Assembly: GCA_048549915.1 (NCBI GenBank)
Contig: JBLYYE010000045.1
Location: forward strand, 1 to 48,115
Reading direction: 5' to 3'
Source: LSUCC0057 sp048549915
GTDB taxonomy: Bacteria > Pseudomonadota > Gammaproteobacteria > Pseudomonadales > Porticoccaceae
Length of the DNA stretch: 48,115 nt
Every line of letters starts with the position of its first letter. Position 1 is the first letter of the stretch. Under the pieces are notes generated by a model. It did no database searches. It was not told the DNA's origin and saw only the letters and a program-made list of their open reading frames with translations. Of this stretch, positions 17,682-25,996 are shown one piece after another. A program made the translations under genes and the position numbers.

Positions 17682-18926
17682 ATGAAATTACGCAACCCAT
17701 TAGCCTTGGCGACCATAACATTGCTGACGGCTTATGGCTGTAGCTCAGAGCCGCAGCCCAGCGCTGAAAGCCATGCAGATCACGCCCCTGCTGCGACTGA
17801 AATTGTTGCAGACCCCACCCTGCCACCACTGCCTATCGAATATATCGGTACGGTAGAAACACTGCCCGAGCGCTACCCCGAAAATTGGGTGCTGGTCGAC
17901 GAGACCAGCTTTTTCAAAATGAGCGCGGGCAAAATCATTGTTCTCGATCTGCTCGAAGAGAAACCCGCGCGCCGCATCAAAGGAATGATGGATAAGAGTT
18001 TGATTGGCAACTTTGTGCAGCACCCTACGCGCAATGAGCAATACATCATGGAGTCATTCCATGAGCGCGGATCGCGAGGCAAGAAATTTGACGTTCTCGC
18101 TATTTATGACAAAACCGGTCTCAACCTCAAGAAAGAGATTTTCTGGGAGGAGACTGGCACAGACCGTCTACAAGCACTTCCCGAGCGTTACTCGATGGCA
18201 GTATCAGGCGACGGTGAGTTACTGTTTGTCGCCAACTTCAATCCAGCCGCCTCTTTTACTGTTGTTGATTTAGAGACGCACGAAATTGTCTCTACTATAG
18301 GCACCCCCGGCTGCGTTCTTACCTATCCGACAGGCCCGCGCAGCGTCAGTTCTCTGTGCAGTAATGGCAGCATGCTGACCACCGTTGTCGGCGCTGACGG
18401 TACACTGGCGAGACAACAGCGCATAGAGCCGTTTTTTGATACCGATAAAACACCCATTTTTGAGCGGCCCGCCATTATTGATGGGATCGCCTATTTCCCA
18501 AGTTTTACCGGCACTATGCACGTTGTCGATATGAGTGGTGAACTGGCCGAATATCGCGGTTCATGGGATATGCTCACTGAACAAGAAGCCGCTGCCAACC
18601 ACCGTCCGAGTGGGCTCTCTTTCACTGACTATGATGATCAAGGACATTTTTATACCATCATGCAGGCAGATGGTGGTGAGGGCACACAATCTCACGGCGG
18701 CCACCAAGTCTGGGTGTTCGATCCCATTGCCCAAAAGAAAGTAGCCGAAATTGATCTGCCTAATTGGGGTATCTCTATGGCTGTGACTCGCGGCGAAAAG
18801 CCACTGCTTGTTGTCACCAATGGAGAGCTTCAACTGGACGTGTTTGATGCCAGCAGTGGTGAGCATATACAGACTATCGGTGATATCGGCAGCGATACAC
18901 CTCTGTTAATTCACAAAGCATTGTAA
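17682..18926 (+). CDS. aauB: Aromatic amine dehydrogenase large (beta-propeller) subunit
   Basis: Large subunit of a periplasmic tryptophan-tryptophylquinone amine dehydrogenase, which oxidises a primary amine to aldehyde and ammonia. It has the seven-bladed propeller type, with the family stretches FHERGSRGKKFDV and MQADGGEGTQ...HQVWVFD. The length of 414 residues fits. Unusually, the N-terminus ends in a likely lipobox (LTAYGC, Cys20) followed by Ser and a Ser/Pro/His-rich linker to about residue 50. The mature subunit may therefore be lipid-anchored, probably in the outer membrane, whereas known enzymes are soluble. It could also be called mauB; the small subunit favours the aromatic type. 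Confidence 0.88.
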   Translation: MKLRNPLALATITLLTAYGCSSEPQPSAESHADHAPAATEIVADPTLPPLPIEYIGTVETLPERYPENWVLVDETSFFKMSAGKIIVLDLLEEKPARRIKGMMDKSLIGNFVQHPTRNEQYIMESFHERGSRGKKFDVLAIYDKTGLNLKKEIFWEETGTDRLQALPERYSMAVSGDGELLFVANFNPAASFTVVDLETHEIVSTIGTPGCVLTYPTGPRSVSSLCSNGSMLTTVVGADGTLARQQRIEPFFDTDKTPIFERPAIIDGIAYFPSFTGTMHVVDMSGELAEYRGSWDMLTEQEAAANHRPSGLSFTDYDDQGHFYTIMQADGGEGTQSHGGHQVWVFDPIAQKKVAEIDLPNWGISMAVTRGEKPLLVVTNGELQLDVFDASSGEHIQTIGDIGSDTPLLIHKAL

Positions 18927-18931
18927 CCACT

Positions 18932-19468
18932 GTGTTAGAGCCAATTGCTTTACTGTTTGCCAATGCCGCCACGCTATTTATAGCCTGGCTGTTGGTTGAT
19001 AGCGGCTGGCACAAACGCGATAGAGCAAACCGTGATTACTACCACGGCGTATTTGCCGGGTACGGTCTGCTATTAGCCGAGCGTTGGAGAGGATTGATCT
19101 CATTGTGGGGCTGGGCTGAGGTGGCATTAGCATTGACACTTCTAATCGACCCGCTGCGCTGGATTGCCGCTCCCGCTGCGTTAGTGTTATTGAGCGTTTA
19201 TTTTGCAGCTATTGCCAGCCAGCTTGTGAGAGGACAATACGGTAGAGATTGCGGTTGCGCAGGCCCAGATGGTGTACTCAAAATAAGCCCTGCGTTACTG
19301 GTTCGCAATGGATTGTTAGTTGGGCTCGGAGCTCTGGCGTTAACTGCACAACTAGGTGCTAGCAGCCTTCTTTGGTGGCAGATTATACCCACTGCTGCAA
19401 TCTTGTGGATGAGCTACCTCAGTTTTGAACAACTGCTGACTAATCGGCAAAAAATTCTCTCCCTTTAA
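18932..19468 (+). CDS. aauE: AauE/MauE-family membrane protein for amine dehydrogenase maturation
   Basis: Integral membrane protein with about four or five hydrophobic segments, 178 residues. The family is needed, with MauD, for correct disulfide formation and transport of the cysteine-rich small subunit. It carries the family cysteine pair in GRDCGCAGPDG (Cys107, Cys109). The start is a GTG at 18932, 5 bases after the aauB stop. The order B-E-D-A matches that of known amine dehydrogenase operons. Confidence 0.9.
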   Translation: MLEPIALLFANAATLFIAWLLVDSGWHKRDRANRDYYHGVFAGYGLLLAERWRGLISLWGWAEVALALTLLIDPLRWIAAPAALVLLSVYFAAIASQLVRGQYGRDCGCAGPDGVLKISPALLVRNGLLVGLGALALTAQLGASSLLWWQIIPTAAILWMSYLSFEQLLTNRQKILSL

Positions 19469-19493
19469 AAGAGAACAATTACAGGATATCTGT

Positions 19494-20144
19494 GTGGATT
19501 TTTTATTAATTTCAAATATAGCACTGTGGGCTTTGGTGGTGATGCTATCAGTGGCTGTCTACGCCCTCACCCGTCAGGTTGGCGTACTCTTCGAGCGCGT
19601 AGCTCCGGCCGGTGCATTATCCGTCAACAAACAACTTGAAGTTGGCCAGGCAGCCCCGGCGATGAGCCTGACAACACTGGACAGCAAATTGGTTGAAATC
19701 GCGGGGACGCGCGCCAGCGGTAAATCGCAACTGCTGTTCTTCGTCTCGCCCGACTGCCCCATCTGTAAAACGCTGCTGCCTGCATTAACCGCAGCTGCTC
19801 ATGTAGAACGCGACTGGATGGAGCTAGTGCTCGCCAGTGATGGCGCAGAACAAGACCACAATGGCTACGTCAAACGCTTTAAGCTGCGTAACTTCCCATA
19901 TGTGGTTTCAGAAATTCTCGGGCAGAGTTATGGCGTCGCTAAACTGCCTTACGCGGTTTTAATTGACGAGGTAGGCAATGTCGCCTCAATGGGCATTATT
20001 AATTCACGAGAACATCTCGACAGCCTGTTTGAAGCCAAAGAGCGTGGATTAGCATCAATACAAGATTATTTTAGCCAACAACAAGAGCAACCCGCATCCG
20101 GCGCGCTCTACAGCGAAGTTACACCAAAGGGGACTCAGCCATGA
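19494..20144 (+). CDS. aauD: AauD/MauD thioredoxin-like disulfide protein
   Basis: Membrane-anchored periplasmic thioredoxin-fold protein of 216 residues that works with AauE to form the disulfides of the small subunit. A single N-terminal transmembrane helix (about 5-28) is followed by a thioredoxin domain with the redox motif SPDCPICK (Cys88, Cys91) and a cis-proline region KLPYAVLID. The start is a GTG at 19494, with an in-frame stop upstream. Its TGA overlaps the aauA ATG (ATGA), so the two are translationally coupled. Confidence 0.92.
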   Translation: MDFLLISNIALWALVVMLSVAVYALTRQVGVLFERVAPAGALSVNKQLEVGQAAPAMSLTTLDSKLVEIAGTRASGKSQLLFFVSPDCPICKTLLPALTAAAHVERDWMELVLASDGAEQDHNGYVKRFKLRNFPYVVSEILGQSYGVAKLPYAVLIDEVGNVASMGIINSREHLDSLFEAKERGLASIQDYFSQQQEQPASGALYSEVTPKGTQP

Positions 20145-20665
20145 AATTACTCGATAAATTGTTCGAAAAATCGGCTCGCCGCGTTGCTCAAAACTCATCG
20201 CGCCGAGGTATGCTTAAAGCTGTGGGTGCGGCCATGGTCGGCGGTGCTGCGATCCCACTCTTGCCGGTTGCAAGGGCCGCAGACGGTGCTTCAGAGGCCC
20301 CTGTGCGCCCAGGTGAAGTTGGCGACCCTACCTCCTGTGATTACTGGCGCTACTGTGCTGTAGACGGTTTTTTGTGCGAATGTTGTGGTGGCAGCGTCAA
20401 TACCTGCCCGCCCGGCACCGAAATGTCTACCATTACCTGGATTGGCACTTGTCGCAACCCAGTGGATGGCCGCAGCTATGTTATCTCATACAACGATTGT
20501 TGTGGGACCACACAGTGTGGAACCTGCCTGTGTCAGCGCGATGAAGGCGACCGCCCACTCTACCGGGCAGATAAATCTAACGACGTGAACTGGTGCTTGG
20601 GCTCAAAGAGCTCAATCTACCACTGCTCTACGGCGATCGTCGTCGGCATGGCGTTTGAGGAGTAG
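20141..20665 (+). CDS. aauA: Aromatic amine dehydrogenase small subunit (TTQ-bearing)
   Basis: Catalytic small subunit. The first 47 residues form a twin-arginine signal (SSRRGMLK) and the mature part holds 14 cysteines for disulfides. The two tryptophans that form the quinone cofactor are Trp100 (TWIGTC) and Trp151 (NDVNWC). The aspartates equivalent to MADH Asp32 and Asp76 are Asp75 (AVDGF) and Asp119 (YNDCC). Motifs AVDGFLC, CCGG, WIGTC and NDVNWC agree with aromatic amine dehydrogenase of Alcaligenes faecalis and differ from methylamine dehydrogenase (SIDGNIC, CSGG, WVASC, NDIIWC), as I recall both. This favours phenylethylamine or tyramine as substrate. Confidence 0.95.
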   Translation: MKLLDKLFEKSARRVAQNSSRRGMLKAVGAAMVGGAAIPLLPVARAADGASEAPVRPGEVGDPTSCDYWRYCAVDGFLCECCGGSVNTCPPGTEMSTITWIGTCRNPVDGRSYVISYNDCCGTTQCGTCLCQRDEGDRPLYRADKSNDVNWCLGSKSSIYHCSTAIVVGMAFEE

Positions 20666-20671
20666 GTCACT

Positions 20672-21136
20672 ATGTTCGCCAGAACGGTCATAGCCAGCCT
20701 CTTATTAGTCAGCTCCATAGCCTTTGGCAAAGAGACGCGTCAAGAGAGTTATGAACGTTTAGAGATCAATCCTGCCCGGGCAAAATTTAACTACCAGATG
20801 CTCTGCCAAGGCTGCCATATCCCCACGGGTGAAGGCGGCCGCGGAGTACCTAATATGCTCAATCAAGTCGGCTACTTTTTGAATATTGCACAAGCTCGCG
20901 AATATCTCATACGAGTACCGGGCTCGGCTAACTCTGCACTCAATGATGAACGACTGGCTGAGCTATTAAATTGGGTGATAGTTGAGTTTGCCCAACAAAG
21001 TGAGCCCGAGCAGTGGCCGCCATTTACTCAGCCTGAGATCACTGCAGCGCGCGCAGAACCACTGTTTGAAGTGGTTCAACACCGCCGCAAATTGGTTGAC
21101 CAGCTCAACGCTGCTGGCTTTCCCGTGGTGCAGTAA
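20672..21136 (+). CDS. Periplasmic monohaem cytochrome c, probable electron acceptor
   Basis: Small exported cytochrome of 154 residues with a signal peptide (about 1-19) and one haem site CQGCH (Cys45, Cys48, His49). It begins 6 bases after the aauA stop with a GAGGAG ribosome site, so it belongs to the same operon. A cytochrome gene at this place after aauA is known in the Alcaligenes aau region, as I recall. It could accept electrons from the quinone cofactor; an azurin-like copper protein, used by some amine dehydrogenases, is not encoded here. Confidence 0.87.
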   Translation: MFARTVIASLLLVSSIAFGKETRQESYERLEINPARAKFNYQMLCQGCHIPTGEGGRGVPNMLNQVGYFLNIAQAREYLIRVPGSANSALNDERLAELLNWVIVEFAQQSEPEQWPPFTQPEITAARAEPLFEVVQHRRKLVDQLNAAGFPVVQ

Positions 21137-21198
21137 ACAAGCAATTTTTTATCCACCCATCGGCAAACGGACGCCGAATACTAACAATGAGAGAGACC

Positions 21199-21765
21199 AT
21201 GAAAAAACTGACCCTCAGCACCCTCGTCGCCTTTGGCGCTCTGTTGGCGAGCAGCTTTTCACTTGCCGATAACTCCAAACTGAACACCCTACTCACTACG
21301 TGCGCCACATGCCACGGCAGTGAAGGGGTTTCAATCAATCCACAGTGGCCCAATATCGCCGGCCAAAACGATAAGTATCTCGCTGATCAACTGCGCGCTT
21401 ACCGCTCTGGGCAGCGTGTCAACGCACTGATGTCTGGCCAGGCTAAAAATCTATCAGACACACAAATAGATGCCTTGGCTAAACACTATTCAGCACTCAC
21501 CCCCGCGCCTGCAGCGGGAGGAGAGCTCAACCAAGCGGGCGCTCATGTTCGCGGTCGGTGTATCTCTTGCCACGGCATTGAAGGCAAACCGGTTAATGCC
21601 GAATGGCCTATTTTAGCCGGCCAAAAAGCCGCTTATCTTCGTGAGCAGTTAATGGCATTTAAATCTGGCACCCGCAAAGGTAGCTTGATGAATGTAGTCG
21701 CCGCAGAACTCAGCGACACTCAAATTGCTAATGTAGCTGAATACTTCAGCCAACAGCAGCCTTAG
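21199..21765 (+). CDS. Dihaem cytochrome c (cytochrome c4 type)
   Basis: Two-domain periplasmic cytochrome of 188 residues. The signal peptide covers about residues 1-23, and the haem sites are CATCH (Cys35, Cys38, His39) and CISCH (Cys121, Cys124, His125); each domain has the GQ..YL.(D/E)QL segment of cytochrome c4. I chose the ATG at 21199, preceded by GAGAGA; an in-frame ATG at 21187 would add four residues. Being last in the operon, it may carry electrons from the monohaem cytochrome to the terminal oxidase. It is not a MauG: it is too short and lacks the peroxidase-like fold. Confidence 0.88.
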   Translation: MKKLTLSTLVAFGALLASSFSLADNSKLNTLLTTCATCHGSEGVSINPQWPNIAGQNDKYLADQLRAYRSGQRVNALMSGQAKNLSDTQIDALAKHYSALTPAPAAGGELNQAGAHVRGRCISCHGIEGKPVNAEWPILAGQKAAYLREQLMAFKSGTRKGSLMNVVAAELSDTQIANVAEYFSQQQP

Positions 21766-21773
21766 TTATATTG

Positions 21774-21806
21774 GCTTCATCAGAGCCAAATTAGCTCTGA
21801 TGAAGC
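21774..21806. terminator. Bidirectional hairpin between convergent genes
   Basis: A perfect 13-bp stem, GCTTCATCAGAGC (21774-21786) and GCTCTGATGAAGC (21794-21806), with a 7-base loop. The right arm lies inside the last codons of the transferase gene. Neither side has a long T run, but the position between convergent stops fits a shared terminator or an RNA 3-prime end stabiliser. Confidence 0.55.
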
Positions 21807-22447
21807 ACTCCTTTCGCCCCTAAGCGGGCCGAGCGCTGGAAAGCTGCCCGTTGTTTAAGCCGCTGCAGATAATCAAGTGTGAGCGGAGAGTAACTCTGCG
21901 CAGCACCACTAAACTCGCCCAAATAAAGTGCATAACCAATAGCGATATCAGCAATGGTAAAACGCTCGGCGACTAAGTACTGGCGCCCTAGCAGATGGGT
22001 CTCTAACTTGCGCAGACGGCTCAAATACCAGTGGCGATAATCTTCTGCGACCTGCTCACTGCGCCGTTCGGCAGTTTCAAATTTTCCATATCTCAGCATA
22101 AGCGCTTGCGGGAAAGTCAATGTTGCATCAGCGTGATAAAGCCAGTTGAGATAGTCGCCATACTCTGCGTCTTCCGCGGTCAGCGCTAAGCTCGGCGCAG
22201 ACTCTTTATACCGTTCAACTAGATAATGACAGATTGCTGTCGACTCCGTCATCTCAACAGTAGCTGTAGAGGTGTCATCGCGGAAAAATGGCACCGTACC
22301 CAATGGGTTAACCTGTAGATAGCTCTTATCGAATACCCGCGGTGGAAATGGAAGATCGACCAAGGTGTATTGCAGCTGCATCTCTTCCAAAAGCCAAAGT
22401 GGTCTCAGTGATCGCGAATCGCGGCAGTGCCAGAGCGTTATAGACAT
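21791..22447 (-). CDS. Glutathione S-transferase family protein
   Basis: Glutathione transferase-like protein of 218 residues. The thioredoxin-fold N-terminal domain has the NPLGTVPFF segment with the cis-proline and the ESTAI glutathione-site motif; the all-helical C-terminal domain has RFTIADIAIGYAL, a conserved N-capping motif. The substrate is unknown. It is the last gene on its strand, downstream of the second TonB receptor, from which it is separated by a terminator. A detoxifying role for reactive aldehydes or ring intermediates is possible but only a guess. Confidence 0.85.
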   Translation of the reverse strand: MSITLWHCRDSRSLRPLWLLEEMQLQYTLVDLPFPPRVFDKSYLQVNPLGTVPFFRDDTSTATVEMTESTAICHYLVERYKESAPSLALTAEDAEYGDYLNWLYHADATLTFPQALMLRYGKFETAERRSEQVAEDYRHWYLSRLRKLETHLLGRQYLVAERFTIADIAIGYALYLGEFSGAAQSYSPLTLDYLQRLKQRAAFQRSARLGAKGVLHQS

Positions 22448-22465
22448 GGTGACCTCAAAAACTTA

Positions 22466-22500
22466 GTAAAAAAAACGCCAGCCGCGAGCGACTAGCGTTT
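22466..22500 (-). terminator. Intrinsic terminator after the second TonB receptor
   Basis: On the minus strand AAACGC (22500-22495) pairs with GCGTTT (22478-22473), extended by CT/AG after one mismatch, and a run of eight T residues follows. The loop is GC-rich (CGCTCGCGG). It is placed 23 bases after the receptor stop. Confidence 0.65.
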
Positions 22501-22522
22501 CACATGGGCCGATTAGCTTGGC

Positions 22523-24967
22523 TTAAAAATCTACACTAAAACGCACGCCGACTCGACGCGGCTCAGCATAACCGAAACGGTGGGCAGCAATATTGCCCTC
22601 GCGACCGGTGATGCCTTTAAAGTAAAACTCGTCAGTGACATTGCTTACCCACAAAGAGGCCTGCCAGTTGTCGCCACTCTCGTAGCCGAGGCGGATATTG
22701 CTGGTGGTAAAGCTCTCCAAGATGAGCGGATCATCATTAAACTCGCCAAAGCCGGGTGAGTCGCCCTGATGGAAGGTCTCCCAAGTAAAGGCAAGATCGC
22801 CGTGATTTAAGGGCCAGCGGTAAGTAGCTACTAATGCGCCACTGAAATCTACCGTACCAGAGAGTTCGGCACCCTCATCGCAATCGACAAGATCGCAGAA
22901 GTCTGCAGCAGCTCGGGTAAGTTCAGAGTCCGCCCAACCCATCGCCAGATAAATATCTAGCTGGTCAGTTGGCAACCAGCGCATATCAAACTCGATACCC
23001 TGGCCTTCGGCATCGCCGACATTACTGAGAATATAAACAGAGCCATCGCGGTAGGCGCCAACCTGCATATTGTCAAACTCGTAGCGGTAGATGTTGCCGT
23101 TGAGCTGCATAGCGCCATCGAGCAGCGTCGCTTTGAAGCCGAACTCCATATTGAGAACTTCTTCTTCTTCGAACTGTTCGGGCTTTGCACCTAATCCGGC
23201 AGTGCTAGCATCTGGAAGGTCTTCGTCTCCACAACCCGATGCAAGTTCGTCACAACTTGTCGCCAAGTCTAGAGGGTCTACCCCCTCAGCAAACTCAAGG
23301 AAGAAGGTATTAAAGCCACCCGCTTTGTAACCGGTGGAGAGATTACCGTATAGCATGACATCGTCATTAAACTGATAATTAGCCGCAAATCGCCAAGAGA
23401 GATTGCTCCACTCCTCACTGGCAGTGACAGGCTCACTAGTAAAATACGGGAAGCCGTAGTAAAAACCGGGATAACCCTCAGCGTTGTAACCGTTGTGGCT
23501 AACTGAAAAATCGCGTTTATCAACGGTATAGCGAGTACCCGCGGTGAGAGTCAGCTGTTCAGTCGCCTCCCAAGTAGCATCGCCATAAATTCCCCAGCCC
23601 TCGTAATCAGCATCGACATCGGTAGCGTCATTACGCATACCTATACCTGGGTCGTACTCTACAAAATCATCGCCATCAGCAAACTCTTCGTAGCTGGCAT
23701 AATCTTCTGCGTAGTAATTTACAAAGTTGTAGTAGTTGTAGTAACTGGCGCAATCGGTAACGTATTCAGGGTCATAGCCGGTATATGCCTGGCCCCAGCT
23801 ACCGCACATAACGTCTTCATCAAACGTTTGATTGTAGCGTGTTTTGAGATCCTCTTTGTAGAGAGAAGCACCGACAAACCAGCTGACCGGGCCATTACCG
23901 TCGTAGTTTATGCGAAACTCTTGGCTGTAATAGTCCTGCTCTTGGAGTTGTTCAAAACTAAACACCTCGGCGCGGTTGCCATCAAAATCTTCGCGGTAGT
24001 GGTAGTCGTGGCCGCGGATACCGGTTAAGGAGTTGAGTGTATAGCCATCACCCAGATCGACGGTCACATCCAGCGTAGTACCCCACACTTGGCCCTCATC
24101 AAAGAGCTGATCGCTATCTAGGTCTGACTCAAAAGAGTCTTCTGCCGACGATAGGTTAGTCAAAAAATCAAAATCGAGCTGCTCCGGGTCAAACGATTGA
24201 TAGAGCGATGGCGGCAAGAGCCGGTCTTCATGCTCTACAGTCAATACGCTGGTGACCAGATCGTTTTGATGTTGCACCGTGAAGCGCGCTGCACTCACTT
24301 CTAACTCACCCACAGTTTGGCCATTGATGGAATTTTCTACCCAACCATCTTTGGTTTCTCGGTAGAGCGCCATGCGCGATGACCACTCATCGTTAATAGG
24401 TAAATTGGCGACTACGGTCATTTCGGTATAACCGTCTTGGCCAACACCCACCTCGGCTGAACCACCTTGCTCGTCGGTCGGCCGGTTTGTGTGAACAGTA
24501 ATAGCGCCGGCGCTGGCATTGCGACCGAACAGCGTACCCTGCGGCCCTTTGATGACCTCTACCCGATCAATATCGAAGAAGCTCGACAGTGCGCCACCGG
24601 TACGACCGAGGTAGATGCCGTTTTGGTAGACGCCCACCGAGGGCTCCGCGCCGACACCAAAGTCGTTGGTGCTAATACCGCGAATATTGATGGTATCTAA
24701 AAAGCTGTCGTCGCTGTTGCCGGCGACCCCGGGAGTTAGCAGCGCCAACTCCTTAGCATCGGTAATTTGTGCCGAATCGATAAAAGAGCCTGAAAAGGCT
24801 GAAATTGTCATTGGAATATCTTGCGCAGACTGCTCACGCTTCTGAGCCGTCACCAAAACCTCTTCAATAGTGGCGGTGTGGCCAGTGTGGGCAACTGATG
24901 CGGTTATTGCAGCGGCCAGCAATCGGCGATTGAGCTTAAATTGAGGCAAACGATTTGATAATTGCAT
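22523..24967 (-). CDS. TonB-dependent outer-membrane receptor with acidic tyrosine-rich insertion
   Basis: Outer-membrane receptor of 814 residues: signal peptide (about 1-31), TonB-box-like IEEVLVTAQ, plug domain with VEVIKGPQGTLFGRNA, and a barrel ending in the aromatic RFSVDF. Between about residues 384 and 442 the barrel carries an unusual insertion with about 12 acidic and 12 tyrosine residues, no Lys or Arg, and two cysteines. This is likely an extracellular loop and could attract a cationic ligand such as a polyamine. It lies downstream of the amidase gene on the same strand and near aminotransferase genes, which supports an amine-related substrate. The ligand is not shown by sequence. 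Confidence 0.92.
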   Translation of the reverse strand: MQLSNRLPQFKLNRRLLAAAITASVAHTGHTATIEEVLVTAQKREQSAQDIPMTISAFSGSFIDSAQITDAKELALLTPGVAGNSDDSFLDTINIRGISTNDFGVGAEPSVGVYQNGIYLGRTGGALSSFFDIDRVEVIKGPQGTLFGRNASAGAITVHTNRPTDEQGGSAEVGVGQDGYTEMTVVANLPINDEWSSRMALYRETKDGWVENSINGQTVGELEVSAARFTVQHQNDLVTSVLTVEHEDRLLPPSLYQSFDPEQLDFDFLTNLSSAEDSFESDLDSDQLFDEGQVWGTTLDVTVDLGDGYTLNSLTGIRGHDYHYREDFDGNRAEVFSFEQLQEQDYYSQEFRINYDGNGPVSWFVGASLYKEDLKTRYNQTFDEDVMCGSWGQAYTGYDPEYVTDCASYYNYYNFVNYYAEDYASYEEFADGDDFVEYDPGIGMRNDATDVDADYEGWGIYGDATWEATEQLTLTAGTRYTVDKRDFSVSHNGYNAEGYPGFYYGFPYFTSEPVTASEEWSNLSWRFAANYQFNDDVMLYGNLSTGYKAGGFNTFFLEFAEGVDPLDLATSCDELASGCGDEDLPDASTAGLGAKPEQFEEEEVLNMEFGFKATLLDGAMQLNGNIYRYEFDNMQVGAYRDGSVYILSNVGDAEGQGIEFDMRWLPTDQLDIYLAMGWADSELTRAAADFCDLVDCDEGAELSGTVDFSGALVATYRWPLNHGDLAFTWETFHQGDSPGFGEFNDDPLILESFTTSNIRLGYESGDNWQASLWVSNVTDEFYFKGITGREGNIAAHRFGYAEPRRVGVRFSVDF

Positions 24968-25044
24968 TCAAAATTCTCCAGGGAAGATTTTCTTTTTTTG
25001 ACAGGCTCAGCGAACTCTGCACACAACAAATATAGCAGGAATTA

Positions 25045-25842
25045 CTACACACTCAATAGGGCTTTTTCTCGAGAATAGCGCTCTGCCGCCAATCCAAATT
25101 CAGCAAATAAACGACTCGATAGCTTGTCTTTGGCAAACTGCCACTCGGGATGCCATTGCACGCCCATTGCCCAGTTCTCTTCATCGGCCAACCGCACTGC
25201 CTCGATCAGGCCATCCGGCGCGTGCGCTTCGGCAATAAGGCCAGTGGCCAAGCGATCGATACCCTGCCCGTGCAGAGAATTAACCTGCCACTGTTCAGCA
25301 TCCATCCACTCTGCCAGCCAACCTTGGGTGTTTAATTGAACAAGATGTGCAGAGCTGTACTGCTGCTCGCGAGTCAGCTCTAAATCTTCGCGGTGCTCAA
25401 TAAAATTGCCCTGCTCTTGCAGGGATTGGTGAAGAGAGCCACCGAGGGCAACATTGAGCTCTTGAAAGCCTCGGCAGATAGCTAACACTGGCATTTTTCG
25501 CGATAGCGCAGCACGTACCAGCGGCAAGGTGAGATGATCGCGCTGCGGATCGGCCTTGCCGTCGCCTGCCAACTCCGGCGCATAATGACGCGGCTCCACA
25601 TTAGAGGGGCTCCCGGGCAATAACAGGCCATCAACACTATCCAGTAAATTCTCGACACTGTAAGTTGCCTCTCTGTGTAGATCGCCGCCTGAACCGGTTG
25701 CAGGCAGCAACAGCGGCAGACCGCCAACACCGTGCACTACCGCGTTTATATATTTCTCACCGACACCATGAAATGGGTGGATACCCCGGGCAAATACATC
25801 ACAAGGGATACCAATACGTGGCGGTGAATTTTGTTGACTCAT
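25045..25842 (-). CDS. Gamma-glutamyl-amine hydrolase-like amidase (PuuD/SpuA type)
   Basis: Class-I glutamine-amidotransferase-fold hydrolase (peptidase C26) of 265 residues. The catalytic triad is visible: Cys123 in AICRGFQE, His231 and Glu233 in QWHPEW. PuuD of E. coli hydrolyses gamma-glutamyl-GABA and SpuA of Pseudomonas belongs to polyamine catabolism. Its divergent neighbour is a SpuC-like aminotransferase, which supports polyamine use. No gamma-glutamyl-polyamine synthetase is encoded nearby, so the pathway is either completed elsewhere or the enzyme has another amide substrate. Confidence 0.85.
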   Translation of the reverse strand: MSQQNSPPRIGIPCDVFARGIHPFHGVGEKYINAVVHGVGGLPLLLPATGSGGDLHREATYSVENLLDSVDGLLLPGSPSNVEPRHYAPELAGDGKADPQRDHLTLPLVRAALSRKMPVLAICRGFQELNVALGGSLHQSLQEQGNFIEHREDLELTREQQYSSAHLVQLNTQGWLAEWMDAEQWQVNSLHGQGIDRLATGLIAEAHAPDGLIEAVRLADEENWAMGVQWHPEWQFAKDKLSSRLFAEFGLAAERYSREKALLSV

Positions 25843-25879
25843 TTACGCTCTCTCAGGTCGGGACAATTGCAGCGGCTGA

Positions 25880-25902
25880 TCGCTCCCCTTTTGGGGTAGC
25901 GA
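25880..25902. promoter_or_regulatory. Hairpin between the divergent amidase and aminotransferase genes
   Basis: TCGCTCCCC (25880-25888), a TTTT loop, then GGGG, a bulged T and AGCGA (25893-25902). It lies in the 154-base divergent gap. It may be an operator or part of a 5-prime leader; no clear promoter boxes were found beside it. Confidence 0.3.
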
Positions 25903-25996
25903 CAAATTCTCTAGCAAAGCGTTTAATAGTGCAACGCAAACTGCGCGAGTACGCTCCCCTCGCTGCAGACGGTCTAATAGAAAGAGAGGGTTAGCC

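Noticed and set aside
17682..20665. Methylamine dehydrogenase (mau) assignment
   Set aside because: The small-subunit motifs fit the aromatic type and the context is phenylacetate breakdown, so aau is preferred.
21199..21765. MauG-type dihaem enzyme
   Set aside because: It has two haem sites but only 188 residues and a duplicated cytochrome c4 layout.
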